DNA of 64,000 nucleotides from Gossypium raimondii (GCF_025698545.1 NC_068569.1:42294001-42358000); one strand, 5' to 3'; shown: positions 50,996 through 63,912, numbered from the stretch's first letter. A program made the numbers and translations. The notes: generated by a model from the letters alone, not told the origin.

Positions 50996-51275
50996 TGTAA
51001 CATCTCAAATTTTTGTTTTAAAAAAATGTAAAATTGTTTCAAGGATGAGTAACTGGCTTAGTAGTTTAAGGAAAACAAGGAGACAGCGCAATTAGCTCAG
51101 GGACCTGAGTTTAATTCCTTTCCCTTCCAAATTGGCTTAAATTTTGCTATTTTTTCTCCTCCCCCTTATTTTGTGCCGCCCAAGCCTAGTAACCCTAAGT
51201 ACCAATATCATTTTTTCTCTATTTTTCCACTCTTTTATCTGCTCATTTTCTTTCCCTATCTGTCCTCTCCTCTTT

Positions 51276-52535
51276 AGGGGTGTGCATTCGGTTAACCGAC
51301 CGGTTAACTGACCCAAAATAGCTAAAACTGAAATAATCGACCTTCAAATTTTTTTTAACCGTTAACCGAACCGAATTTTTTTTAAATATTAATCGAACCA
51401 AAAATTTTTCGGTTAAACCGGTCGGTTAACCGAATTAACCGAAAATCATATGATTTTTATTTTTGGTTAAAAATTAATCGATTAACCGATTTAACCGATT
51501 TGCTATATAATGTTATTTTATTACTATATAATGTTATTTAACCGATTAACACGACTTTCATTGCTATATAATGTTATTTTATTTTTATAAGTCTAACATT
51601 TGCACCCCAAAATTCATATTCTCCAAGTAGAATAGGGAATATTAACAATAGCACAAAACTTAAATGTGTACAGGAAACAAGATTCTTTAGACAAAACAGA
51701 AAAATCTGAAGCATGATGTTCAAAAAACATAAAAGCAGTTTCAGATTTCGAAATAATATATATATTACAAGATGAGGGGAACCAATCAATCTTGAAAACC
51801 AAAAACACATGTAAAGAAGCCTGTACATAATTCAAGTAAAAGCATAGATATGAAACAAAAAAAAGACATGAAAAGGAAAAGACAAAGGAGAACTAAAGAT
51901 TCATAGAGAAAATTTACGGGATGAAAATGGAGATTTATTACCTTTTTGGAAAGTTGAAAGGAGTTGAGTTGAGGGTTGACAAAGTTGCAGAGAAGAACAA
52001 GAAAAATTAGAGAAAAAAAAGAACAATATGGAATGGAATGGCAGCCGAAATTGCTGAATGGCAGGGCAGCAGCAGCAGGGAGCACCGGAGCAGCAGGCTA
52101 TTAGTTGGTTCTGTTTTAGTTTTAGGGTTTTAGTAATTTTCAGCTATTTGTTAGAGATTTAGTCTTTAGTTTTAGACTTTAGTTTTATTGGATTGGTAAA
52201 TGGTAATTGGGTTTGGGTAGACTTTAGTTTATTGGGTTGGTAAATGGTAATTGGGTTTGGGTAGACTTTAGTTTATTGGGTTGGTACTTGGTAAATGGTA
52301 ATTGGGTTTGGGTAGACTTTAGTTTATTGGGTTGGGTAATTGGGTTTATTAATTTTTTTGGTTTAACCGAAAAAATCGGTTAACCGACAGGTTTCGAACC
52401 GAATTAACCGTTAACCAAAAAATATAAAAAAAATTAACCGACCCCAGACCGAAAAAATTCGGTTAACCGACCGATTAACTGAATTCGGTCGGTTAACTGA
52501 ATTTTTTCGGTTTTACCCGAATTATGCACACCCCT
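51276..52535. mobile_element. hAT-like non-autonomous element rich in GGTTAACC palindromes
   Basis: The ends AGGGGTGTGCATTCGGTTAA and, reversed, AGGGGTGTGCATAATTCGGG are inverted repeats. Many copies of CGGTTAACCGA/ACCGGTTAAC fill both subterminal regions. The interior holds an open stretch on the minus strand (51574-52085) without recognisable content, and a tandem repeat (52190-52345). A target duplication is not clear. Such AGGGGTGTGCA ends are common in plant hAT-type repeats. Confidence 0.6.
52190..52345 (+). repeat. 44-51 bp tandem repeat
   Basis: TTTAGTTTATTGGGTTGGTA plus AATGGTAATTGGGTTTGGGT is repeated three times, with a partial fourth. Confidence 0.8.
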
Positions 52536-55189
52536 ACTCATCTTTCCTCTTCTCCCTCTCTTAGTTTCTTCTCTTTTCCTTCACTGAGCCGCCCATCAAA
52601 CCTTTTCCTATTGCCGCCCTTCCCTCCTCTATTGGCGGTGACCTTTTGAACATTTTTTCTCCTCCCTATTGCTTTCATTTTTCATTAATTTTCCAGCCTC
52701 AAATCTATCACTTTTACCACTCGAAATTAAGCCTCCATTGCTGCCACAAGGTGCAGCATTTCTGCTCTTTGATATCTCTCGAGTAAGTGTCTTCTTCTTC
52801 CATTTTTCCTTCTCAATTTTTCTACAAATAATCCATCATTCTAGATTTGGAATTTTTTTGTTGGTTTCTGATTTAAATGGTCATTTTTCAGCCTTTAAAA
52901 CTCACCTTTTTAGCCACCCAAAATAGCCCCTAAAACCATTGTTGTTGGTGGTGGTTGCCGCCCCCAAAGTGCTAAATTGTGGCTGCCAATTTGAGACCCT
53001 AATGTCAATTTATGCTGATGTTTCCAGCCTTGCTGTTCTTTGTTTTTCAAGCTTAAAATAGTCCCTTATCAGCCTGTAAACAAATCTTTTTGGTGTTTTC
53101 AAAATAGCCCCCTCTATGTCCGATAAAAGTAGTGTGCCGCCCCTAGAATCACCATTAAGGGCTGCTGGTTTTTCTTACCTTTGCCACCCTTTTCCAGAAA
53201 GGTTTAAACCTGTAATACCTTACTCTAACCATCCTTTAATTGTGTGTGATTTAGGAATAATGGATCCCCATTGTTCTGACAAATTGGGAAACGAAAGTGC
53301 AGTTGTTTACAGGTTAATGTGTAGTTTTGATTTTGTTAATAAGGGATGTGTTGGCTGGATAATTTGGAGTTTTTAATTGATGTTAAGCTACTGATTTTTC
53401 AGTATTATGTTGTGTTAGGTGCAGATCTAAATGACTTGAACCAGCAGTGAAGACGTTTACCTGTCGCACCCTCGCTTCATACTGAATCAGTGTAAGTCGT
53501 TTAAACGATTTGGTTTCGTAAATTGGACATGTTAGCACTGGTTTGGCCAAACCCGTAGCGGATGTTTTAAGACTGGTTTAACAACATCTTAACTCAATAA
53601 ATGTTTTATTTTGATTTAGGTACGAGTTAATGTTAAGGGAGGACACGCAGACTTCACAAAGTAGTGCTACGGTTTTACGATTTTAAGGTGTGGGTTCTAA
53701 CTCGTAAAATTAATTGTTAAAATTATGTTTTTTGTGTTTAAATTAATGTTTAAGTTAGATGGCCAGACTTATTTAAATTTTTAAATAGCATGAATGCAAA
53801 AATTGGCATGGTTGACTGATTAATTGTATGTATGGTATTTATATGATTTTAAATGGTTGATAAGGATATTAATGGTTGCTGGTTAAATGCATAGTATGAG
53901 ACACAAGCAATTATTATTCGATTGAATGTGTGAAATGTATGTCTAGTTATGATGCTATTGCATGAATGATTGAAAGCCTGTGACCTGAAATTGTTATTGT
54001 AGCATGATTAAATGTCATTGCAATGATTATGAAACTATATGCATGTCAAACATACCATTGGACTGAATTGAATGAGATATTGAAAGCATGTATAACATGC
54101 CATTGAATTGAGACTGAAATAGAAGCATGATCTTACTTGTTTCTTGTATGTCATAATGCATGAGCATGGGGTGAGATATTGTGGATGACGGAAGAGTTTC
54201 GTGGAGTACCAGCGGCAATTAAAGTCTGCATTATTGTTGTCAGTGCACTGCACCAGGAGTACTGAGGAGATTGGTGATTTTATCACATATTGATTGGTAG
54301 TCTAATATGCATTTACTGTACTGATGGCTTGTCCACAAAATTGGCAGCTTGTCTGCATATTGATTGGCAGTATAACTGTATTGTTTAAATTGGTGGTTTA
54401 ATCGCATTAAGCTCAACTCACATTATTCGAAGATTGGCAGATGAGTTCTAGGGAACTCGTGGAGTGTAGCGGATGGATGGGTAGGAACCTTTTTGCATTG
54501 CATCATGCTCATGAATACTCAAATGTTATTGATTTATGTTACGTGTTGTATTGTATTGAATTAGTGAATGCTATCCGTATGTATGAATGTGTGTTTACAC
54601 TTTTAAAGACTTACACTGAGCTAGTTTAGCTCACCCCATAGTTTCAAACTTCTCAGGTAATGCTCAATACTAGGATCGGATCTGGCATACAGAAGTACGA
54701 CAGAATACATACCATTCTTTTTATTAAATAATTTCTAATAAGTTTTATTCGATTTATGGACTATAAAATTTATTTGGACTGTGGTTTGGGTTTTTCTTTG
54801 GATATAGGTTTTCCTCATGCATGCATTATTCAAACGTGATGAATATACATTTGTGGTAACCGAAAATTGAATGCTACTCGACCTAACTAAAATCGGGCAT
54901 CAATAGAGTTTTTTTTGTTGCATTGAAAGATAACGAAATTTCGCAAAACAAAGTGACAAACAATAATCTTTCCTAAAACGTCACTTTCAACAATAAAAAC
55001 CTGACTTAAGAATAGATGGTTAATGAGTGAATGATTTGCAAATTAACTCAAGAGCAAACTTCGATTTTCCTTAAAAGAGAGTAACTAAGGTTTTCAAAGA
55101 ATGGTCGGGCCATTTGGTCACATTGGTGGCTAATGTAGTCTTCACGATTCGGCCATAATGTTTAGGCTGGGTTGAGGAGGTTACAAACT

Positions 55190-56180
55190 TAATTTCATCT
55201 ATAGAGACCTCCTTACCCAAAAATAGAACATTACTGTGATCAAGCCTTGGGAACATACTAGACAGTAAATCTCTGATTCTAACTGGTTGCTCACCATACA
55301 ATTTCTTGAATCATCTAACCGACCCAAATTGAAGATCAACTTCTTCAAAGATCCACTCTCCTTCCTCAATTTTCAAGGTAATGATTCGATTATATTTCCT
55401 TTTCTACAGTGTAAGCCTATGAAAAAAATTGGTGTTACGGTCCCCCAAAGCCAACCAATCACATCTAGGTTTCTGTTTCCACAATAATTCGTCATGATGG
55501 AGAACCTCTTCTAATTCCTCTCTCACCCTCATTTCCAACTGAGCTGAATGGTCAGTACCTGAATTTTTCATCGCCCGTTAATACTAGAAAGTTTCCGTAT
55601 CAAATGTCTTTTCCAGATACTAATATGACCATAAACGAATTTATTCCAGGAATTAATATTAGAAATAATTTGATCAAGTGATTTAGACATGCTCCCATTA
55701 AATCTCCAATTATCTTTGACAAAATCAACAAAACTCGGATGTTCAACCCACCCTACTAGAAATCTAAAGGGTCGACCTCTAGCTGATGCAAAACTTGGAT
55801 AGCCAATTTTAACCCTTCCCAAAGTTTCTTCCTTTTTTGTCTATCCGAACTACCATAAATGAAAGCAACATAGATTGGATGATCATACGAAATATCAATT
55901 ACCCAGATAATAATAAATTGGGGATGATTACAAACCACCTCCACTTGAACCAAGTCTTTCCAAGCTATCCAAATACCTCTAGAAAAACCATCAACCTCCA
56001 CCCGGTGAGAATACTGGAAACCCAATTTAGCTGACTTTATCTACTTTAACACCACTAACTCCTATTTCTAGTAAACTCACAATATCAAACTTGAACTCTG
56101 CATTATACTCTTAAAAAATGTGAAGGAACTTAACACTGGCACACCCCTGACAATTCCATGAAAATATAGGCAAATTCATG
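55190..56180 (-). pseudogene. LINE endonuclease and RT start, internally deleted
   Basis: The minus strand shows M-N-L-P-I-F-S-W-N-C-Q-G-C near 56180 (the family opens with a similar I-I-S-W-N-C-Q-G) and I-V-S-L-L-E. It continues with S-H-R-V-E-V-D-G-F-S-R-G-I-W-I and Y-V-A-F-I-Y-G-S-S-D-R-Q-K-R (55850-56010). It then jumps directly to G-R-P-F-R-F-L-V-G-W (about 55750-55780), so the middle of the endonuclease is deleted. The piece ends with S-M-F-P-R-L-D-H-S-N and E-V-S-I-D-E-I-K at the LTR junction. Confidence 0.8.
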
Positions 56181-56229
56181 TTCATAATTTAAAGAAAAAA
56201 TAAATGAACTAACCATTTACTGCTCGAAG

Positions 56230-57330
56230 ATTCCCGACTCATCAACCCACATGCCATTCACGCTTGGATTAGCTTTATCCAATTCCTTCTCAAGTTAATA
56301 ATTAATTAATTCAACCATGGAGTTTATTGTATCAGAAAGAGGTACACGAGCAGAACCAACTAACTTAAAACGATCTCTACATTCCCTGATAATCCTATTT
56401 AACTTCCTTTCATTACGGTTGGACTCAGATTTTCCATTATATCCACACCCCTTATTACTATGCTTAACCTGAATCCCCCCCCCCCCCCCAAAAGTAACGC
56501 TTCTTGTGTTACCAATATTATGGTGACATAATTCTCCTTAAAGGTGATGACAAAATGCTTTCCTAGTTCTAAAACATCTAGACTAATAGAAAAAAAAGTT
56601 CAAATACTTCAACAAAAATAAGATTAAACTGTGTAGCTGAACCTACCGGAATAAAGGCTTCTAGACCACTCATACCGAAAGAAGACACATTACAATCATT
56701 GAGGATAGAGTCCCTTGAATATCCCTCCCCCTTTGGGTTTGTCCCTAATGTTAGCAAAACTGGTCGAACCATCATTTTCCAGTCCAACAACAGAAATTTT
56801 TTCCTTATCCGGCCTCTTTTCAACGTTTTTTTGAATCTAGCAGAGTCGACCCACTCCCACGAGTCGAATGATCCATTTTCGGCCCAGAGACCGAACCAAC
56901 ATTTTTCAGCCTAGTCGAAATTCCTGATTTTTTTTACCCATCATTTTATCTGATTTTCCCAGGTCCATCAAATCCGGCCCACTCCCACCAGCTGATTTAT
57001 AATTCACTTTCGGGCTCCCTGGCCCAGTCTTTACCACCTACTCCTTTTTGCCATTTAAGTCGGCCTTCCCACTTTATCCCCTCAATTTCCTCTCGATCCC
57101 CCTGATTTATTCGCCATAAATTCAAACCATTTTTGTTCAATGATTCTAGCATAATCTTCCATTTCCTTCTTCACCATGTAATACTGAAAATCTCGAGCCC
57201 AAGATGATTTTATGGCGAAAATGCCAATGAAAAAAATATGGTAATGGCATTTATCCATTTGGAATGAAAAAAAGATAATGGCATTAGGCCATCGACCATT
57301 AAATAAATAAAGAATGATATTCAATTACTC
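56230..57330 (-). pseudogene. LINE ORF1-tail-like region
   Basis: The minus strand has fragments such as S-W-A-R-D-F-Q-Y-Y-M-V-K-K-E-M-E-D-Y-A and S-G-G-S-R-G-N (57080-57230), then Arg/Lys/Gly-rich pieces. The position fits the C-terminal tail of ORF1. A run of 15 C lies at 56475-56489. Identity is weak and supported mainly by position. Confidence 0.5.
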
Positions 57331-57730
57331 AATTGAAGATAAGAATAGTTGGAATTATTTTTTCGAATATAAATAATAGCAAATTTTCTTTAAATAATAC
57401 AATACTTGAATATCTCTATATTTAAGAATATTTTAGACAATGACGAAGTGAATAATTTTGATCATGTGATTTTGTATTAAGATTGATGTTGTATCAAACT
57501 ATATTATAAGTTTATTATTTTAATTCTACATTATCTTTACATAATAGATTATGAGAGGTGATAATTATATTAGTATTAGAGTTTTAAGTTTTTATTTTGA
57601 TCTAGTCGAAAAAATATAGATAAAATATTTCAACACAATCTCGTCCAATATTTTAAGTAATTATACAAATGTATATATGATTGTAAAACTTGCATAGTAT
57701 ATTATTATTATATTTATTTTATTGAATAGA
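57331..57730. other. AT-rich spacer, no gene seen
   Basis: Low-complexity AT-rich sequence without coding features. Confidence 0.4.
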
Positions 57731-57734
57731 GGGT

Positions 57735-58200
57735 AGAACAAAACTAAACCAATAATGACTAACGTATAATACCAACAACCATACGTTGGTTCTCTACTAG
57801 GACTAAATCAAATATAACAAAGCAAGGCTTTTCAAACACTTTCCAGTCAACCGGTATCCTCATAACTAAGGCCGCCATAATTTCCTTAGCCCTCAAGCTT
57901 GGCGGACCTTGATCCAGATCCCGACCATTGAGAATATTAAGAGCTTACAAGCAGTTCAATTTTAAGATAACTTTCTTTAAACTCATCTTCTGTAATTTGA
58001 ATGCCCTCCAATACTCCAACCTTTCGAATATATCCCCAAAGCCATCGACCCTCGCTGTCCCTTGTCACCTCTCCAACCGGACGATTCACTATGTAGAGTC
58101 GCATCAGAATTTATTTTAATCCAGCCCGTGTCAGGCAGTTGCCACCTTTCCTCCACAACCGCATAACCTTCAACCTCCGTCCCCTGCTGTTGTAAACAAG
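57735..58200 (-). pseudogene. isolated RNase H (RVT_3) fragment
   Basis: The minus strand has E-R-W-Q-L-P-D-T-G-W-I-K-I-N-S-D-A-T (about 58100-58155), the opening of a plant retroelement-type RNase H. It is followed by frameshifted matter (E-G-I-Q-I-T-E-D-E-F and others). It is independent of the LINE at 48.3-57.3 kb, which has its own RNase H remnant at 48.4-48.8 kb. Confidence 0.6.
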
Positions 58201-58715
58201 CAGCATAGTATATTATTTTTTAAATTTGTTAGATAGTAGACTTTAAAATTTGTGATTAATTTTATTAAAACCCAGATGAAACGAACAGTCTTTATTTATT
58301 TTCCCAAAAAAAATAAATGTCATTTATTTCATAATGGCATCGGATGCCATTAATCTTCCCCACATGGAATCATTTTTCTATCTCTTTTGATTTATACCTT
58401 TTTCTATCAAAGTTACAATTTGACAATGATTTAAAAATCCTCTTAGTCAGTTCAGGCTTCACCCATTCTTTGATCTTAAAAACATATTTGCATTTTTTTT
58501 AGAAAAATGAGAGATATTATCCTAAAATTGGAAAATTAAAGTTTTTTTTTTTTGTCTATTAATGTAGCTGTACATCCATATCCCATACTGTCAACCCTGA
58601 TAGTTGATTTAGCTTTCAATCAATTAAAAAAGAACCTACATCAAATGGACTAATTATTTTACAGATTTTCTAAGGTTAGACTATCAAAAAAAGGGGCAAT
58701 CAATGGTTTTCGTTT
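58201..58715. other. 3' flank of the flippase gene
   Basis: AT-rich non-coding sequence. Its right part probably includes the 3' UTR. Nothing else was recognised. Confidence 0.4.
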
Positions 58716-61700
58716 TTATTTTGGTTTTGACTTCGACTTCATGCTAGCTCTCCGAGCAACATCCCATGCCTTGGGTGGAACATATTTACCAAACTGTGTA
58801 GCAAAAAATGACTCATAACCTGGTGAATCAAATGCAAATCCACTGTGTTTCGATACTTCCTTCGGCAATTGAGATATTGCGTTGCTTCTTGCCTCGTCCG
58901 GTGTAAGGTGTTCTTTTGTTTCTTCTGAATCTGGTGTATTGATGCTGTCGGCATCATCCTTGTGACTTTCTTGAACTATCTGATAATCATAGGGGAAGAA
59001 CCATCTTTGCACACTGAAAAACAAAGTAAAGGAAAATGTTTAACAAAGAAAAAGCCCTGAATGGAGCATGTGCAAGCATTTCCATCATGCATCAAATATA
59101 ATATATTAAGTATCCATCTCCGACATATATTAAGACATTGGTGTGCAGATATGACCCCCTCCAAATACATAAAAAACTTTTTAAAAGTTGAACAAATCCG
59201 TACTCAACCAACTCCAAACATAGAAATACATTATAGCAGAGTGCTTAAAGTTGTCACATTCTTACCCAAGGTAAAGGAAATCTCCGAGAAGTGCAGCAAC
59301 TGGAACAAGAAGAAGGGTGACGTAGAAATAGGATGTGCTCATCAACACATATATGACCCAAAACATGTTATCCTGCAGTAGCCAACTGAGTCAAGAAGTT
59401 GCATTTCACAAGTCGAAATGGATAAAGAGAGATAATGAAACATGATTTGTGACTTACGTTGCGATCAAATCGAGTCATAATACCAGAATATACGAAAATA
59501 AACACGAACCACACTATAATGCTTCCTCCAACACTAATGTAGTGCCATCTTGTGATAGAATTACACATCATGAGAAGACGTAAATTAACGGTTACTACTA
59601 CACATGTGAAGGCCATCGTGCTGACATCCCAAAGACCAAACATTTTACCATCTGAATCCCTGCTCGTTGAACTTGAAAGAGATACGAAGTAAAAGAAGAC
59701 TAGAGATTGATACACTGCAAAACAGGCCCATATTGCGACAATTCTCCTGTTGAAAAACATATTTCTTACTCCCTCCTTATATAATTCAGGGTACTTCTTG
59801 GAAAGGGATGAACTAATATCCTGGATAACAAGCAAGGTATTTGCATAAATCAAGCATAAACAGGCAGACAAGATTCCATCAGAAATAAATTGGAATGGAT
59901 GGAGTACCTGGTCGAAGAGCCCAACAATAACCACCGGTAGTGCAGTGAATATGACATTATACAATGACTGGAACCAATCATCATAGAATCTTTGACCAGA
60001 AAATCCGGTACCGAAGGTGAACCAAAACTGAGTCAAAGTGAACGCAAGGTTCTTGTAAAAGAAATACATCACGACCTGCAAAAGGAAGTACCATAAATAT
60101 CATCGACCAGAAATTTTAAAAATGTCTTGGACATCAAAAAGTCAAACCTTGCATAAGCTAAAGATCATAAGAACACCTGTGCATAATACCAACCAAAATG
60201 TTAAAACGTCCTTTAAAGGAAGAGGAAAGTCGAACCTTGCATAATCTAATATAAGACCAACGTCCATGCACGAGGAGCAAATCTTCAAGAAACCGAAACT
60301 GAGCAATTGCAAAATCACTAGCCATGACTGCTTGCATCCCCTCAAGCCCACTAATTCCAATACCAATATGAGCAGCTTGAATCATGCTAACATCATTTGC
60401 ACCATCACCTATACTGAGTGTAATTTTACGTGCACCTTTCTTCACCAGACTTGTTACCTGCAAGCGCCAAAAGTAACTTCAGATATTACCTCTACAACAG
60501 AAAATATCTAACCACATGTACTCTCTCCCCTTCCAAAGGTTTGAAATACAAGATAGGGGAAATTCTTATGAATGTTGGTTTAAAGAAATGGAAAAAGCTG
60601 AAATTCTGACAATAAATTCTTATGAACTTCAGCACTCAAGAAATGCTCGTTAAAGTAATCAATCAACATAGGGAAATATTGGTTTAGCAAAGGGTTGCTT
60701 AACACACCAACCAATATTAAAACATGGATTATTTTAAATTTTTCTGAAGAATTCTGTAATGCACCAATTCTACGAAGCTGTCAATAATGCAAGACTTGAA
60801 TTAAAATAATACACCATAACAATTGCAGTAATTTTATCCAAGTACATTAGATAATTATGAAGGCATTTAAATTTTCATCAATTTACTGCATAACCTTTTT
60901 CATTTTTGTACGCAAACCTTTTATGTACACTACTGAAAGAAAAATTAATATGTTTCAGTACAGTTGCCATCAATAACCAACCTGTGCTTTCTGTAAAGGG
61001 GAGACTCGGCAGCAAACAACTGAAGAGCAATTCAAGCTTAAAGTGAGTAGCATTATCCTTAAACTTGGTTCTAAAGCATACATCAGACACTTTCCATCTA
61101 TAACAAGTGCTAATTTTGGTCCAGAGGGTGAGCAAAAATATTGTGGTGCCTCATCAAGGAACTGCTTCAGTTGCTTTTTAACTTCCTCCTTCATAAAGCG
61201 TGCAATTTCAGTTTGGTCCCCCTGATAATAGGCATTCGATTATGAATAATCATGGCTGCAATTAATAGTTTGTATCATAGTACATTAACAAGACTCGTAC
61301 AAAATGCTTACCCTTTCTTCAACTTCTCTAATAGCATCTGTTTCAGAGCTGATAATGAATTGTTTCATCTCATTATTTAGTAAGTTGCACGCTGCAGAGT
61401 TATTAAAATCATAAAGCAAATGAAGAGATCATGAACAATATAAGGAATGAACACACGGTTCCAAGGAAGGTTTCACGGAAAACTAATCTCCATTAAATAC
61501 TTACCGTAAGCTATATTTATTGCAGTTTCTATCTTATCCCCTGTTAGCACCCAAATCTTAATTCCAGCTCTAGAAAGAGTCTGAATGCAATTTGGCACTC
61601 CTTCTTGAAGCTTGTCTTCTATTGCAGTTGCACCAATTAAAATGAGTTCCTTCTCTATGAGTTCAGCCACCTGCATAAGTTTTAAAAATATGATAAATTA

Positions 61701-63912
61701 AATAATCATTAAAAGTACCTCCACAAATAAAGGCCTTTCAACAACAATAAAGCTGCATTGGCTTCCAATATTTCTGTTGTGAAAAACAATTATATATTAT
61801 AAATTCTTTTAGATTTTGTGTGTTTGTCCAAGTCAGAAGTTGACCATATTAATGTGCTACTTCAACCTCTAAGTATGAAATGCCAACTGATTGAGAAGAT
61901 AACAGATTTTAATTTGAGGGTTTTCATGGATGAAAAATAAAAGAGTAGGGGGCTAGTTAGGTACAATAAAAGCAGAAGGGTTTATTTACAAGGGCTTTTC
62001 TAATATATCTGCCTCTATGGTCCCTCTCAATTTCGATATTGAGCAAATTGGTCCCTCTCAAAGAAATTAAAGCAATAATCCCTATCAATTTCAAAAGTGA
62101 GCAACTAAGGACAAATAATCATTAATATAATAACAAATTTAGCTCTCAAAATTTACATAATGTGTCAATTTGGTCTTGATTTAATAAATTTAGCCCACAA
62201 CATTTATGTATTTTGTTAACTTGGTCCTAATTTAACAAATTTAGCCCATAACATTTACCCATTTTGTCAACATTTACACAATATATAAACATCGTGGGCT
62301 AAAATTGTTATTATACCAATCAAAATTATGTACAATTGATAGAAAACATCAACACCAAGATTAATTGTCCTTAGTTGCTCACTTTTGAAATTGACAGAGA
62401 TTAAATTGCTCCAATCTTTTTAAAAGGGACCAATTTGCTCAACATTGAAATTTGAGAGGGACCGAACATGTGTTTTTACCTTCATTTTTAATTAAGACTA
62501 AATAAGAAATCAACATTCATGAAAAGATCAAATTTCTCTAAACAAAACATGCCAACCATCACAGAACAAAACATACCTCATCCAACCTTTTTTCACGATC
62601 TCGTAGAGATGACTTGGCTGTGATGAATTTCTCATTCCAGCTTTCATACAAGTCAGGAGCTAGATCTCTATAGGCCAAGCAAAGGGTACGTAATCCAGCA
62701 GAGCCAAATTGTTCCAAGTGAACCCTGGTCACTTTGTTTAAGTCATCATTTCCAGTCCCCAATCTCTCATAAATGACAGTATCAGCTCCCTGTGAAAAGC
62801 ATCGTTCTAGCTCAGTGTCATTTTCTTGCCAGAAAAACAGTATATAATCTCATCCTGTTCAGAAGTTCTGAAGACTCATTACCTTACAGTAAAGAACTAG
62901 TCGGCCATCTGGATAACGACATACAACAGACTGTCGCTTCCTCGTACTATTTAATGCAAAAATGCATAAACATTAGTGCTGACCAGAATGCACCTATAAA
63001 TTAAAAATAGAGAGAAGGATACATCCTGACCTATTGAACTCAAGAACATTTAAAATCTCATAAGACACATCTTGGGTTTTACCCATCTTCTCCACATGAG
63101 ATTCACGAACATATATCATCGTAGGTGTACGCCTGCAAAGAAAGAACATCAAATTAAGCTTTTAAAGCCATGCAGCAAGAGTAACATCCTCAACTAATTT
63201 GCACCAACACAGATACAAATAATCATTACGAAAAAATAAACTTGTAATCATTTCCTCTACCAACGATCAATTAGAAAGTGATGAATGTGATGAACCTAAG
63301 AGAAAAAGGAACTAGAGGGTTGGAATATCCCATGTAATTTAAATCAATTACAATTAGTACCAATAAATTGTGAAGTTATGCTGCTTTCACAAACCCTTTT
63401 CCCCCTTTTACTAGAAACAGAAAACAACCTAGGGAAAATGTTAAACCCTTCCATTAGATCTTGAAATAAATTTATGTGGATTGCTCAATATATCTGGTTT
63501 GCTTGGTAAAGCTCCACTGACATCAAGATAGATATTATGTACTTCAAAAAACCTGCCTCCGTTAACATGAAGATAAGGGATAGATCCAACAATTTTCAGT
63601 TGTAAAAGAACATGCAGTCAAAAATCTAGAATAGATTCAAGCAGACAGAATAAAACAAACTCAGAATCAAATTGAATCTATAAATTGTTTATAGGAATTC
63701 CATTGTTATTAAAAGAAAAAGAGAGAGAAATAACCGCTGCTTCTCAATGAGACAAAGGGCATCACCAACCTGTAAAAGAAGAAGCCAAAATTTTTTGCAG
63801 CCAAAACCAAAGCAGCTTCATCTGGGGATGCTGCTTGATATCTGATTTTCTCAGGGGTCTCCTCACCTTCAGGAAGCACAGTGTGACATATGGCAAGGCA
63901 TCTAAAATATTC
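58716..63912 (-). CDS. ALA3: phospholipid-transporting P4-ATPase (flippase), ALA3-like; C-terminal 721 residues
   Basis: Twelve minus-strand exons: 63912-63770, 63132-63031, 62946-62883, 62789-62577, 61670-61505, 61391-61312, 61221-60982, 60457-60236, 60075-59908, 59820-59458, 59372-59266, 59013-58716. All introns are GT-AG and the phases agree, giving one open frame to TAA. Visible P4-ATPase features are A-S-P-D-E-A-A-L-V (nucleotide domain), Y-C-K-G-A-D, V-L-T-G-D-K and the hinge [11 protein letters not shown]. Several membrane helices follow, then a tail with [21 protein letters not shown] and a basic C-terminus K-S-K-S-K-P-K. The match to Arabidopsis ALA3 is strong by recall. ALA3 flips phospholipids at Golgi/secretory membranes with an ALIS beta subunit. 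The phosphorylated Asp (DKTG) and N-terminal helices lie beyond the right edge. No lesion was seen. Confidence 0.94.
59821..59907 (-). other. 87-nt stop-free intron of the flippase gene
   Basis: The intron between the exon ending G-L-F-D-Q and the one starting D-I-S-S-S is 87 nt (29 codons) and open in the coding frame. Retention would insert 29 residues without a frameshift. Both splice sites are canonical and family alignment supports removal. Confidence 0.7.
62019..62464. mobile_element. MITE with about 100-bp inverted repeats in a flippase intron
   Basis: The left arm GGTCCCTCTCAATTTCGATA...GTGAGCAACTAAGGACAA (62019-62113) is matched in reverse complement by 62358-62464. Shared landmarks are GAGCAAATTGGTCCC, CAATTTCAAAAGTGAGCAAC and TAAGGACAA. 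The interior repeats TTTAGCCCACAACATTTA variants. It lies in the intron between exons 62789-62577 and 61670-61505, away from splice sites. Confidence 0.75.

Larger units (their letters stand above)
50996..55185 (+). mobile_element. solo LTR inserted in LINE, with a nested hAT-like element
   Basis: It begins TGTAACATCTC and ends GAGGAGGTTACA, flanked by AACTT (50991-50995 and 55186-55190). The LINE reading resumes across the gap: E-V-S-I-D-E-I-K on the right, L-A-L-F-D-M on the left. No gag-pol is present. Without the nested 1.26-kb element it is about 2.9 kb, like the other LTRs here. The motif ACTTACACTGAGCTAGTTTA (54608) parallels the ACTTACTAAGCTATATGC stretch of the gypsy LTRs, giving plus orientation. 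Confidence 0.82.
48330..57330 (-). mobile_element. L1-type LINE, degenerate, split by a solo LTR
   Basis: On the minus strand, in 5' to 3' order, there is an ORF1-like tail (57.1-56.2 kb), an apurinic endonuclease start (56.18 kb), reverse transcriptase, a zf-RVT linker region and an RNase H end (about 48.4 kb). The element is interrupted by the solo LTR at 50996-55185, whose AACTT duplications lie inside the coding sequence. Many stops and an internal deletion in the endonuclease mean no function. Confidence 0.85.

Noticed and set aside
51085..51120. tRNA-like TTAGCTCAG...TTTAATTCC stretch in the solo LTR
   Set aside because: Resembles A and B boxes loosely, but no cloverleaf pairing and it lies in an LTR.
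59368..60081. single 237-codon exon of the flippase
   Set aside because: The long open frame includes an 87-nt in-frame intron and runs past a canonical GATCGCAAC/GTAAGT donor. Family alignment supports the split exons.
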